DNA of 64,000 nucleotides from Dendrolimus kikuchii. Taxonomy: Eukaryota > Arthropoda > Insecta > Lepidoptera > Lasiocampidae. A program made the position numbers and the translations under genes. The stretch covers positions 6,637,001 to 6,701,000 of the forward strand of contig CM034409.1 of NCBI GenBank assembly GCA_019925095.2, in the 5' to 3' direction. Of this stretch, positions 11,140-24,155 are shown piece after piece (the first letter of the stretch is position 1; every line of letters begins with the position of its first letter). The notes under the pieces were generated by a model, which saw only the letters and a list, made by a program, of their open reading frames with translations, did no database searches and had not been told where the DNA came from.

Positions 11140-11890
11140 GACTCTGCATCAGTATACCTCGACTATTAAATGTTTAACTAAATTGGTAAACTAATATATT
11201 TTTAATACTAAAATGATTGTTGCAAGCCTGGTGATTAATTCTATATCAAAACAAGAAAAACTTGTGAAAAACTGTTTAAATGTAGATTTTATGAGCTTTT
11301 CAGTTACATTTTTGACTAAGCGATTGTCACTCTTAGTGTTTCTCTTCCACGATTACTACTATATAAAATCAAATAGTCAGTGAATATAAAACTTAAAAAA
11401 AAAGAGTGACCCCCCAGGCCACATCTTTATATCGGATAAACAATAACAAACGTTTTTAAACGATTATATATAGTCTGCCCTAATAAAACAATTTAAAACA
11501 GGCGCATGCGCACTAGTATTTCCTATAGAAAAAGTATACCGTGCATTCGTGTAAATGTTTGATCACGGTCTAAACTCGTGTTAGACAAAGTAGATAAATA
11601 AAATGTAACGAAATTGGGGTAGCAATACAAAGTTACTGTGCTTTGGCCAGAACTTAAAAACGACATTAGTGTATATTGCAAAGATGAAACGTGAAAATTA
11701 AAACTAGGAACGGATTTTGATGTGTTTTTTTCTTAATAAATATTGCAAAAGCTTCAAATGTTTCAGCCATAGGTAGCCGTTAGGGACCGTACCCATACTA
11801 CGTGATTTATTCAGGGAGGTCTACAATATACCACGTTTGGTCACAGGGGCCAGGGAAGGAGTAGGTTTTCGTCACACAGTCAATGTCCTA
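11140..11890. other. Gene-free DNA
   Basis: No gene or named repeat is seen. Confidence 0.3.
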
Positions 11891-12022
11891 TATAATATTA
11901 TAAAGCTGAAGAGTTTGTTTGTTTGTTTAAACGCGCTAATCTCAGGAACCGCTGGTCCGATTTGAAAAATTATTTGAGTGTTAAATAGTACATTTATCGA
12001 GGAAGGCTATAGGCTATATTAT
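11891..12022 (+). repeat. Helitron-like element, 5' part only
   Basis: It matches the first half of 10010..10253 (TATTATAAAGCTGAAGAGTT onward) and breaks off after ATTTATCGAGGAAGGCTAT. Confidence 0.65.
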
Positions 12023-12444
12023 ATTTTCAAAAAATTACGAATCCTTACTAAAAGTCCAATAATGTAACCCAAGGTGTAAAAAAATGACACGGAAAAATCC
12101 TTACACGGCGTGCGCTGCGAAAACTATTGATTATAGAACAAAACAATGTGCTACCCCTTTGCAGAACATATAATTGTGTACAAAAAATACCGGGTAACCA
12201 TATGTCTAACTATTGTAGTTATCTCACAATAAGTGTTTTCTTTTATTTTTTTCAATAATTACAATGCCGTCGCTTCAAAAACTCTTTATTTGGTACCTTG
12301 GTATTAATCCTTATGAAAATAAATTACTCCATATTCAAGAGGAATTCAAGACCTTTCTAGAACTTTTTGAATTATTCGATTGGGACGTTTCATTCAGAAG
12401 ATATCGCGATATTTAAAATGTAAGTATTAGTGTTGTAGCGAAAT

Positions 12445-12663
12445 ATACTAATATTGTTTGATTGAACGCGCTAATCTCAGGAACTACTGGTCTGATTTGA
12501 AAAATTCTTTCAGTGTTGGATAGCCCATTTATCGAGGAAGGCTATAGGCTATTATATATCATCACGCTAAGATCAATAGGAGCGGAGCACCAATGACGAA
12601 TGTTTCAAAATCGGAGGGTTTTGAAAGCAAATTCCACGCGGACGACGTCACGGGCACAGCTAG
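12445..12663 (+). mobile_element. Helitron-like non-autonomous element
   Basis: It has the same body as 10010..10253 and ends CACGCGGACGACGTCACGGG, then CACAGCTAG|T. Confidence 0.7.
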
Positions 12664-14310
12664 TATTATAATATGGCGCGCAGAGTTTAGGGGTTTTTAA
12701 ACGGCTAAAAAGCCAATTTTTTCTTTTCTGTTTGCAAAAAATTATTTGAAATCATATTTAGGAATTACTACTTGAAAACTAAAACGGATGAGGGGGGTAA
12801 AAATTGTAAAAAATGGTCAACATAGTATGGATACGTTATTTTAGCGATTTTAAAACAAATAGTAAAATTGAATTTATAATGATGCGAACAAGGATGGCTT
12901 TAGCAAATACAATTATAATATTAATTATTTAAAACAGTATATGGGCTAATATTTATTGCATTGTTATCATCACTTATGTAAAATAACCAGTCTAAGCTAA
13001 TTACTGCGAGTCAAAATACGGACCTGTATCATTTAAAAGAATCGACAGACAAACACACACATTATATATACCCAAGTTATATGTAATATACCCGTGCAAT
13101 ATTCAATAGTCATCTCTGAAGCCGATTCTAGACTCCTAAACTATAGTAAATAGCGTAGTTTCTTTACAAATTTAACAAAGCAAGTATCACGCTTGGGACC
13201 TCTGCGTTTCATTGAACTACGCAAGAAAACACTTAGGCTACTAAACCATAAAGGGCGACGTCAGATGTAATTATATAATGATAATTAAACACACAAATAA
13301 GGTACAATCACATGATTCAATGCACGCGCACTAAAATATTTATCAAAATACAGCATAAACTTTTACAAAAGATAAAACATCGACGTAGAAATTATTTCTA
13401 GTTAAATAATAAACTACCTATAAATATTGCCTCTTAAAGAAAACGTATGATTATCTACAATTTATAAGCGTTATGGTTCAAATAACTAAATAAACAAAAA
13501 TTAAACTCCCGAAAACATATAATTATTTTTAAACGAATCATTTCTAAACATTTTTACACATTTTAAATTTATTTTTATATAGTTCCCTGAGTTTAATACA
13601 AGTTTGTTTTGTAATTCCGATTTCATTTGTGGCCGGTTTGTATACCTTACTAAACGGTAAATTTCTTTACTACTTACTGGTAAATTTTTGATTTAAGCTT
13701 CATGCAAGTAATGTCAAATTTGTATCAAATGTTAAGGCAACTGAATGAATAAATAGTAAGATATAGGAACCTAATCTTTATATAATCAAAGAATACGTAA
13801 AATAATAATAAGTCTATTAAATAGAATATTTAAAGACAATGACCAGAAACAAACACCAGATTTATCGGTATGTGTTCTAAAATACTTATTTGAACAATAT
13901 ATCTTCGTTCGGATGTGTTTATAAATTGTTTTTGCCTATGTCATTATTGTAACTAACAATTGTAACTGACACAGAAACTGAATAAATACAATAAAACTAA
14001 AAAGTTATACGCATACCGAAATTAACACAAATAAATATAATTAAGATTCGTTGTTACCAAAAGTTAAAATTGAATTTCAATTAATTCTACTATTTGTACT
14101 CATAACACCGACCTTCGAAAAAAATCTTTACACGAACATATCAAAAGAAAATGAAAACCATCAAAATATTACCTGTCACCGAAAATAAAAAGTATAAAAG
14201 CTCAATTTCTCCCACAATACAAAAAAAAAATACGTGCACATAATTGTTTTCACCCATAAGACACACATAATTGGGTCATCCTGGAAAGATTGAGAACCTT
14301 AACCTCTAAA
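12664..14310. other. Gene-free AT-rich DNA downstream of Myb
   Basis: No coding exon, RNA or repeat family is recognised. Part could be a long Myb 3' UTR. A small repeat around 13625..13765 shares AAGTAATGTCAA and GTTAAGGCA with 41740..41783. Confidence 0.35.
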
Positions 14311-14314
14311 AGTC

Positions 14315-14320
14315 TTTATT
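14315..14320 (-). promoter_or_regulatory. Candidate Myb poly(A) signal
   Basis: TTTATT on + is AATAAA on -, 425 nt past the canonical Myb stop. It is the first canonical signal I noticed there. Confidence 0.35.
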
Positions 14321-14744
14321 TATATTAGATACATAGAAAAGGCTTGGGAACATTTCACACTCATAATTAATGATAGCATAGAATTTTCTGTTATACAATT
14401 TTACAAATTACTGAATTATAATAATTTATACTAAGAGTTCAGCTTACTACACTTAAACCTAAAATCACACAATATACCTTTTTACAAAGAAACGCTTACA
14501 TAATATTAATATTAAAATCTTCAAATTATATTTTGACTTAACTTATGCATTACATACATTATTTACTTTCTTAGCATCAAATTTTTAACTCAATTTTCTA
14601 AAAATGCCATTAATCAAGTCACACTCAGAGTCGGACTAAATGGCCACTTAATGAAGCTCAAATATCTAGACACTTTTGTTTTTAAAATAAATAAGACTTA
14701 CTTTTAGGCTTAGGTGATTTTAGAGCCCTGTAAAGCGGGGAAAA

Positions 14745-14861
14745 TTAAAAATTAAGTGATCGAGGCTTTAGCGCCGTTTTCCTCATGTACTGATGTGCTA
14801 ATATCGTGAGGTCCAATTGGTCCTTTGTCTTTCCGCACGCATATGTTTGCCATTTTTGATC
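14745..14861 (-). CDS. Myb: Myb exon 15, conserved C-terminal motif
   Basis: The acceptor TTTATTACAG precedes 38 codons and TAA. In phase 0 it reads DQKWQTYACGKTKDQLDLTI, then LAHQYMRKTA. The W-x(5)-G-K-T-x-D-Q-L pattern is the conserved end of animal Myb proteins. A second open frame here (GSKMANICVRK...) is not in phase with exon 14. Confidence 0.88.
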   Translation of the reverse strand, partial: DQKWQTYACGKTKDQLDLTILAHQYMRKTALKPRSLNF

Positions 14862-17800
14862 CTGTAATAAATACTATTATGATAAATACGACTTCGTATG
14901 AAAATATACACATACGCACATGTGTGCAGTTCACACGCAGTAGACCTGAAATTTCAGAAAAGTGACCTACGAGAGAATGAGATAAATACAGAGTATCAGG
15001 CGTATTAGAATAATTATAAGGTTTATTATTTTAATAATACTTTTACCAAGCTCAAAAAATATTTTATATTTTAATGCAAAATATTACATATTAAGATGTA
15101 AGATTCAATCTAAATTACACTTTCAGTCACTAGCATAAAGTTCAAAATTCAATGCACTGTTACGCCTAATTTCCTTTGATTTACGTATAAAAGAATATCT
15201 GCCTTAAATATATACGGATAAATCTAAAATTCATTTGAAATCTTTTAAGTTTTATTTAAAGTGAAAATTAATAATAACGGATAAAGAGAAATGTGTTTTA
15301 TTTAGAATTAAATAAGGTTCAATTTTATGTGTTTATCTCTTTTTAGTGTGGCTTTTTTTCATTTCATCGAGTTTCAAATCAAAACGATTCTCTTTAGAAT
15401 CACTTCCAACAACACCAACTTCCAAAAACACTATTAACCATATTCATGTTAGGAATGGACTATATTAAGCTTATTTCTAAAATACTTACCAAAATTAACA
15501 TAGGTTTTTCTTCTGTAACTTCGGGAAGCACCTGGTCGAATTTAATCGACCTAACTGCTGATCTTTTTACACCGATTTGATCACCATTCTTGGTTGGTAT
15601 CTACGAGAAATTAGGATTTTTGTATGACAAGATGTAATTTTATTCATATTGTATCCATTTTGAAGATAATCGCGAAAAATTGTTGTAGAAAAAGTAGTGG
15701 GAACAGGTCATGACCCTCAGTGATGAAAAATACAACTCAAGCAGGAGGATCTATTATTTAGTCATTTCAAACTTCTTTCCCCAAACCGGTTGATAATCTA
15801 AAAAAAACCTATGAAGACTTTTACGTAACTGATTGTTCTAAAATATGTTTTAAACCATACATACATAACTTCACGCCAGTTCCCTTGCGGGGTAGGCACG
15901 AATAGTTTTAAACCAGTTATACTTAACCTTTTTTATAAGGGCCACATAGACGTACTAGATGAAGTGTTGCGGGCCACGGCTTTATTTAGGTGTGTTTTTT
16001 TATTTCTAGAATACAGCAAATAGCCTAATGCCCATTTGATAGGAAATGGTTAACGTTGTCTATGAACATATGCAACATCGGAAATGTTAACAATGTAAAT
16101 CAATTATATAATAGAAGTATGTGGTGTCTCTGGCAGGCTAGTCACAAATGCTCGGCGGGCCATAGTTTGAGTGTAGCGGTTTTAAACAATATAAATTTAA
16201 CAAGCAAAAAAACAATCGTCTCGTCGTGTAAGATTTAGGAACTTTAAAAGCTACGATTTACTAGACAATTGTCATTGCCTTCATTCATAGTTCAATGTGA
16301 CGTGTGTCATCATTCATAAATAGGTGTAAAAAAAACAAACGAAATAATATCGAAATAATACATTTATTGAAATAAAAAATGACATTCTAATATACTTTTG
16401 GACAGTGGAATTGGAAATTTACAATATTGACAGCGTAACTAAAATAATTTAAATAGAAAAAAAAACACAATTTCAATTATTACAAAAAATGCAAAAAATA
16501 CAAAAGGAAACTAGCTAAAATAAATTACAAACACTACAGAATAATTTAAAAACATTTCTTATATAAAAACATAAATAACAAGAAACAAAGCGCTATAACA
16601 AAGTAAAAGAATAAATAGGATCTTTATAAGATTCAACACTGGTCTGTCAATATTGTGGTGGGGATTAAGGAGGTAATGGATTAAAGGCAAAAGAAGGACA
16701 AAAGAGTAAAAGGGTAATGTCATTTGTTTATTTCAAATAAATTATCCGTTAAGTATAGCTGCCGATTTATATTATTTTAAAATTGTTTACAACTTTAACA
16801 AAGAAAAAGTTTACGTTAAAAAATAAATTACAAAAATTTCACAACCCATGTCGTGCCATAAATCTACTTTAAGATAATAAAGTTAATTTAAGGGGATCCG
16901 ATTGGTAGATGTCGATCAGATGTTTTAAATAGATGCCGCTGTAATCACTACTTCCTCTATACATTTTTTATATGGTTTACAGTAAAATAAATATTTAGAG
17001 CAAATTTTATATTAATTTAAATAAACCCTTAATTTTGAAAATAATACAAAGAATCGAATGCCACATTTTTCCAATAAATATAAGTATGTATAAGATATAA
17101 TTGAACCAATGCGTGTCGAATTCCCGACGTATGTATATTTTGTAATATTTGGTCCAATTAAAAAATGATTTAATTTAATTCCGATCACTGGCTAAAATTT
17201 TTAATTACAACCTTTATGCGTCTGCTTCATCACATGCCAGCGTATCTGTATATAAACGCGATGCTACTTTAGCTTTAGACGAAAAACTTTTTACTTTGAT
17301 TTTAGAACCTTTCAGCGAAGAGAAAATTAAAGACAATACACAAAAATTCGTTGCAAATTCCAGCAAAGACGTGGCTTTTATTTCATCAAATTATATTTTA
17401 ACATATAAAAACGGTATTGAATATGTTAAATATGTACTCAATATGTTTATTTCACTCCAAGTTTTATAGAAAAACTAACATCGGATTTAGAGATTATTAC
17501 GCCATCTAGTTGAAACATATGTCAGTCGAATCCCCTTAAGGCAAAAAAATACAAAGCACTAACAAAATTTACAATATTAAAAAATATAAATAAATACAAA
17601 GGATGGGACTTAGGGATTTTTAAGGTTAGGTTAGTTCCCTATTCTGAACGAGCAAAATACTGAAACACGATTTTACTTATTTTACGATTTTCCTACGCAC
17701 GAGTTAATTATTACTTTCGTTACTAATTATCATAAAACATAATACTTGCAACTTATTTTAAATGTCATTTAAAAACTAGTAACACTAAAGACGTTTTGGT

Positions 17801-20800
17801 GCGTGGTAATCTTGAGGTATATTAACTAAGATTAATAATCTTTGTTTTTCGCGCGAATATTCTAATGCAACATTTAATATGTATTATTTAATGAACTTAC
17901 TTATACGTTTTTATTTGTGCGCTTGTTAGACATATTTCAAACTACGTTTTAACTATTTTAATTTGTTGTTTTGTAAGGTTGGTGTGCATAGGCATTTAAC
18001 CGACGGTTAAAATAAAATATTCTCTAAAATTATACGGCTAAACAGCGATTATTTTCATTATCGGTTAACTGTATATGCACACCAGTCTAAGTCAAAAAAA
18101 TCGCAAAACGACTACTGATTTTATAAATTAAGAAAATTGTTATAATTGGACTGGACTACGTTTTGCCTATTTATTGATAATTTTTTAGTGATCGCACATT
18201 TCTGGGCAAAATTAGCTACATGTACATAACCGAGCTACAAATATGATCTTTAGAGCTATAATGCTCACAACATATATCGGTTACTGAAAGCGATATTATT
18301 TTGGACACTATTATAAAATGTTTGTTATACAAAAAACACATGATATGCATTTAAACCTATCCAACATTATTTTTTTAAGTTAAAAGTTCTTACGAATATA
18401 TTAAAAATTATTTATAACAATTCTCATTTGATGAAGAAAATCATCTTTGGCCTATTCCTAAGTAGCGTTAGACGTTTGGTGCAAAAACCTATTATGGATT
18501 TTAAAACTAGTTAATAACAAGCTATTATACATTTTTCTTATATATTAATGTTTTACAAAATTTGTCATTCCGAATTAATTTTAATAATTATTTTAAAGTT
18601 TATGTGTCTCACGACATTATTTTAAGTAAAATTAGATTTTAGGTACGTATATTTATTGAAAACTATATTATTATATATTTTTTGGGCAGATTTCAGTGAG
18701 GGTCAAGAGACCCCCCCATGCCACTTTGAGCATCGATGGTTAGGGTTATACGTGTTGCACAAATTCAATTTACAAAGTTTTGTTCTTGTTAATTTAGGGG
18801 CTTGTACATAATAGTATTTTTCTATTGGACGATGTCACCCTATAATCCTTTTTCCTAATCAATTACGTCTTAGACCTCGGTTTTATTTTTATACCTAAAA
18901 AAATATAACTCAATACTAATCTCACTAAACATTTCTGAAATCCTAATTCAAACCATTCATAGTCTTTAATAAGCGTAATCTCCGTACCGTTAAGACTTCC
19001 ATTTTTGTGTTTATGAGTTTTTCTAAATTAATTTTTTACCAGACGATTGTTATTATTCTTCCACATTGTGTAAATTTTGTATTGTTTTGTTTTAAATTAC
19101 TAAGCGACTCATTAGGATTACGTTATAAAAATCAAATCGAAATGAAACCATATAACTTAACTACCCATTTGCATAGCGAATCTTTCTATAGATAAAAATT
19201 TTTTTTAGTCGGTAATCTTGATGTGGTGTGTTGTAAAAATAAGCACATTAAGTCGGAAAACGACCTAAGTAGCTCCAGGTTAGATCAGAATTCGAATCTG
19301 CGCCCTTTTGAGTTAGACTAAGATTAGCAGACATATAAGTCTATATAAATAAAAATGAATCGCAGAAAAGTATGTACAACCATAACCTGAGAATGACTTT
19401 ACTGATATTGATGAAATTTTTTGTGTGTGTTTGAGTGGGTCCCCAGATTATTTAGATTAACAATTGGAACCGTTAGGTGGCGCTGGGATCGGGTTCTATG
19501 ATCCTCCTAATCTGTTGAACGGAATTTGTTGATTTTTTTGTGTTTGAGTGGGTCCCAGGGTGGTTTAGATTTACAATTGGAACTGGATTGGATGGCGCTG
19601 GGATCGGGTCCTAGATTTTATTTTTTTCAGGGAAGGACTGCCGGGACCTCTAGTTATTAAATATTTTTTAGGGCGGCCAACATTCAATGCTGTAACTGTA
19701 TGTACACAATAACTAACTTTCAAAGGTACACTTCTTTGTTATATTTTTTTTTTATTTTAAAATTTTGACTTTGGGTGCTGAATATCATTTACTCAAACTG
19801 CACTTAAAATAATGTAGCGTCCCAAAAATCTCAATCGAAAGAAATATACTTAGAAAACAAATCTTCTTGTCTCGTATCATTGTATTCCATAGCCCAAACT
19901 TAATGTTCCTTTTGAAAATCATTACTAAATCGTTAGCATAAACCTCTTTAGGTGCTATTAAACTACCACAAGATAAATTCGACGATGTTATAGTTCTAAG
20001 ACGATCAGCGTTATGTCCACCGGAAATTCTAATAGGTTCTATATGGTCAGGAAGAATGGTTCTAGAAGGTTCTATGTTATTTCATTCCTTTTTTTTTTAA
20101 TTTTAGAACTTTGACACGGGACCATTAGTATACATAACACAATCTGCATTTAAGTCATTAAAAAAAAATCTCAATGGAAACTAATGTAATTAGAAAACAA
20201 ATCATTTTGCCCCGTATTTTTTTTCTCCAAAGTCCAAATTTGATTTTCTCTTTGAAAATCATTCTTAATGAATAATTAAGAATGATTAATTAATTAATAA
20301 AATACATTTGATAAAATCTCATCACTTTTCGAAGTAGACGGTTTTTGATTGATCGTTTTATAAATATGATTTACTAAAACTTTAATTAAAACCTCTTTAG
20401 GCGCTATTAAACTATCACAAGATAAATTCGACGATGTTATAGTTCTAAGACAATCATCAGCGTTTAAGTCTACTGAAAGTTCTAATAGGTTCTAGATGGT
20501 CAGGAAGTGGTTCTACAAGGTTCTATATTTATTATTTAAATTATATTTTTTTTAAATTTTAGAACTTTGACTCTGGGCGGTCAATTCATGACGGACTCAA
20601 ATTGTATTTCAAATCATTTGAAAACAATCTCAATCGAAAGTAAAATAATTAGAAAACAAATCATCTTGTCCCGTATCCTTTTCTTCCACAGCCCAAATTT
20701 GATTTTCCTTTTGAAAATCATTTTTAATTATTTTATTCGTTAAAATTTCATCAATTTTTGAAGTAGACGGCTTTTGATTGGTTACTTTATAAATATGATC

Positions 20801-23800
20801 TACTAAAGCATTAGCTAGAACTTCTTTAGGCGCTATTAAACTATCACAAGTTAAATTCGACGATGTTATAGTTCTAAGACGATCCGCGTTTAGTCTAGCG
20901 AAAGTTCTAGAAGGTTCTAGGTGGTCAAGAACAGCGGCTCTAGAAGGTTCTAGATGGTCAGGAAGAGTGGTTCTAGAAGGTTCTATATTAGTTATATCTT
21001 TAAATACTGTACTATACTGATAATAGGTGTTAGGTGAGGGATTAGTAGGGATTATTGACCTGTGTTGTACCTTTATTTTTTCGCTGATCGCAGTTTCGAT
21101 ATCGAAATCTTCGAAATTCTGTTCTGGAGTGTTCTCTGTACTCATTAGACTGTTTAAGCTTGTCGATTCTTCTAGAAGAGAGTTCTTCACTATGCTCGTT
21201 GGTGAGAACATAACTGTGCTATCCCCAGCTAGGGTTTTACTCTGAAACAAAATACATAAAGTTTTAATAACCAATGTTTTAACTGAGGTGATCTAAAATA
21301 TATATAGTGCACTGGATGTTGCTCGCGGCTTCATTTAGATTTAAAACAGCCATAGTTTAAGCAAACTTTCTACAGCTTCGTAAACCCCTTAGGTTCAATT
21401 TCCAAAAAACGCCGATAGACATGTACATTTATTTCTGACTAGAAGTATATAAAATTTCGTGCTTCTCGCTTGAAAATGACGGGTTTTCATACAAAATTTC
21501 ATTCCCTTTTTCACCCCCTTAGGGATTGAAAATTCTTTCTTAGTGCACAGTTACAGTACAGAAACGAGCATGCAAATTTTCACTATCCTAGCTCCAGTAG
21601 TTTGAGTTGTGCGTTGACATGTCAGCCAGAGTGGTCAAGTAATTACATAATTATGTAGAGATCAGTGCTTGATTTACGTACAGGCCCGTAAGGCCGAGGC
21701 CTAGGGCAGCCTCATTTTAGAGGCGGCAAAAATTTTGGGACACCGAAACTTTAAAGGCAAGAATGTTGATTTGAACATTGATTTGAATTAGTTTCATAAA
21801 ATAGAATATTCTTTATTGCACTCAAGAAAGTAGATTACATGAGTATGATCAATATTTTAGATAGTACAATGTTCCGGAAATTGACTTGGGTAAAAGCATG
21901 ACTCAGTAACCAGTGCGCAACATATCTCTTATTATGTTAAATATTATATAAAAAACGGATAGCTAATGAACGAATCGACATCTGGAAGCGTGGTCGAAGT
22001 GGACATTTGTCCGATATACATTCATACATACATAACTTCACGCCAGTTCCCTTGCGGGGTAGCGCCTTAATGGCGCTCTGTTGTTCCTGCTCTTTTGTCC
22101 GATATAACTTTTCATTTATGCCAAACCTTATTCTTTCTAATACAATTAAAAAAAAATTATTTTTACCTCAGTTCTTTGTTTTATTTGGTTAAAAAAAAAA
22201 CAAAGTTCTTGTTGAAAAACCTTATATAAGGGTTACATTTCTGCTGAAATGCTTACGGAACCCTAAAAAGGGCCAGCCTAAGCTAGCCATTAGTAGAGAT
22301 TAGTAGTGCTTATACACTTCCATGGCTTCCAGCAGTTAAATGTAACTCAACGGTTGGAGTTTTTGACGGGAACTGAAAGGAGATGTTGTGCTGTGCAGAT
22401 TTATTTTCTAATCTATAAAATTATTCCAAAATGAACAGTAGTTGTAGGATAGTGATAGTTTTTGTGAATAACAATTATGTGTTTGAAATGTGAACTGTAT
22501 GGTCAAAGGTGGTCTTTCGAGTTGTCACAAGAACTACGTTGAACGGCGTCAATTGATAACCTACAGTTCAGCTGAGCTATACATAGACTTACGAAAGAGA
22601 AGAAACTATATTGTTTCTAAGTGAAACTTCTTTAGGATAGTCGTGATTCGATTTGAAATTTGAAAATCCATGAAACGAAAAAGTGAAACTAAAAAGAGAT
22701 AAACACATAAAAGTCAACCTTATTTAATTAAAAAAAAACACATTTCTGTTTACCCGTTAGTATAATTTTTTAATATAAAAAAAATTTAAAAGGTCTCAAA
22801 TAAATTTTAGCTCTATCTGTATACTTAGTCTGGCCATAAATACTGTTACAATTAAAAAGAAACAAAATATTACATTTCAATTTGGAATCTGTCATTTTTA
22901 TATGATTGTTCATTGTGTTTTCTCATTTTGGCGCCAATGCATTGTACAACATTTGGCGATATTAAAACGGAGTGGGGCGATAAAGAGAACCGAATCGCTG
23001 TGATTGCATTACACAAAGTAGGTATGGAGCCAAATGTTTGTGTACCGGGCTATTAATAGGTACAATAAGACCTCCTCTGTTTGTGACAGAAAATGATCTG
23101 GCCGTCCACATAGTGTTCGTACGAAAAAGGTGGTCAAAGCAGTAAGGGAAAGAATTCGAAGAAATCCTGTCCGAAAGCAAAAGATTTTATCTCGGGTGAT
23201 GAAGATATCACCTAGAACCATGTCGCGTATTTTAAAAGATGGCTTAGGACTTGCAGCCTATAAGAGACGCACTGATCATTCCTTAACTCATAATTTAAAA
23301 AAGAATAGGGTGGTAAAATCGAAACCACCACTGAAGCGGTACGCAAAGGCAGGTCACAGAAAAATTATGTTTACGGATGAGAAAATTTTTCAATTGAGCA
23401 GCATTTTAACAAACAAAAGGACCATATTTATGCTCAAAGCTCTAAGGAAGCTTCTCAATACTCGGCAAGACTCGGCTCCGGGTCATAAGGCTCGGTCCAC
23501 GCAGTCTTAGTTGGAAACTAATGTTTCGGACTTCATCAGAGCTGAAGACTGGCCGTCGTCTAGTCCCGATCTTAATCCGCTAGTTTATGATTTATGGTCA
23601 GTTTTAGAGAGTACGGCTTGCTCTAAACACCATGTAATTTTGAGTCCTTAAAACAATCCATACGATTGGCAGTGAAGAATTTTCCCATGGAAAAAGTGCG
23701 TGCTTCTATTGATAACTGGCCTCAACGTTTAAAGGAGTGTATTGCAGCCAATGGAGACCACTTTGAATAAGCTTTTTATATTTTAAATTGTTTTATATTT

Positions 23801-24118
23801 ACGTATTAAACTAACACACTGTAAAACTTATAAATATTGTTTCCAATAGAAAAAAAAATCTTTGTTACAATATTTATGGCAAGACTAGGTATAACTTAAA
23901 GCAGATATTCTTTTATACGTAGATCAAAGTAAATGTGCATAATAGTTCATTGAATTTTGACCTTTATGCTATTGTGTTAAAGTGTAATTTAGATTGAACT
24001 TTTTGAATTATAATATGTTGACGGATTTAGGCTAAAGAAATTATATTTATGTTAATAAAAGTTAGAGAATAATTATCTGTGAGTATATTCTCTGAAGTAT
24101 CCCTTCTACTGCGTGTAA

Positions 24119-24155
<37 letters not shown>

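Noticed and set aside
14752..14934. 60-codon frame ending KASIT on -
   Set aside because: It is out of phase with exon 14. Phase 0 gives the conserved ACGKTKDQL end instead.
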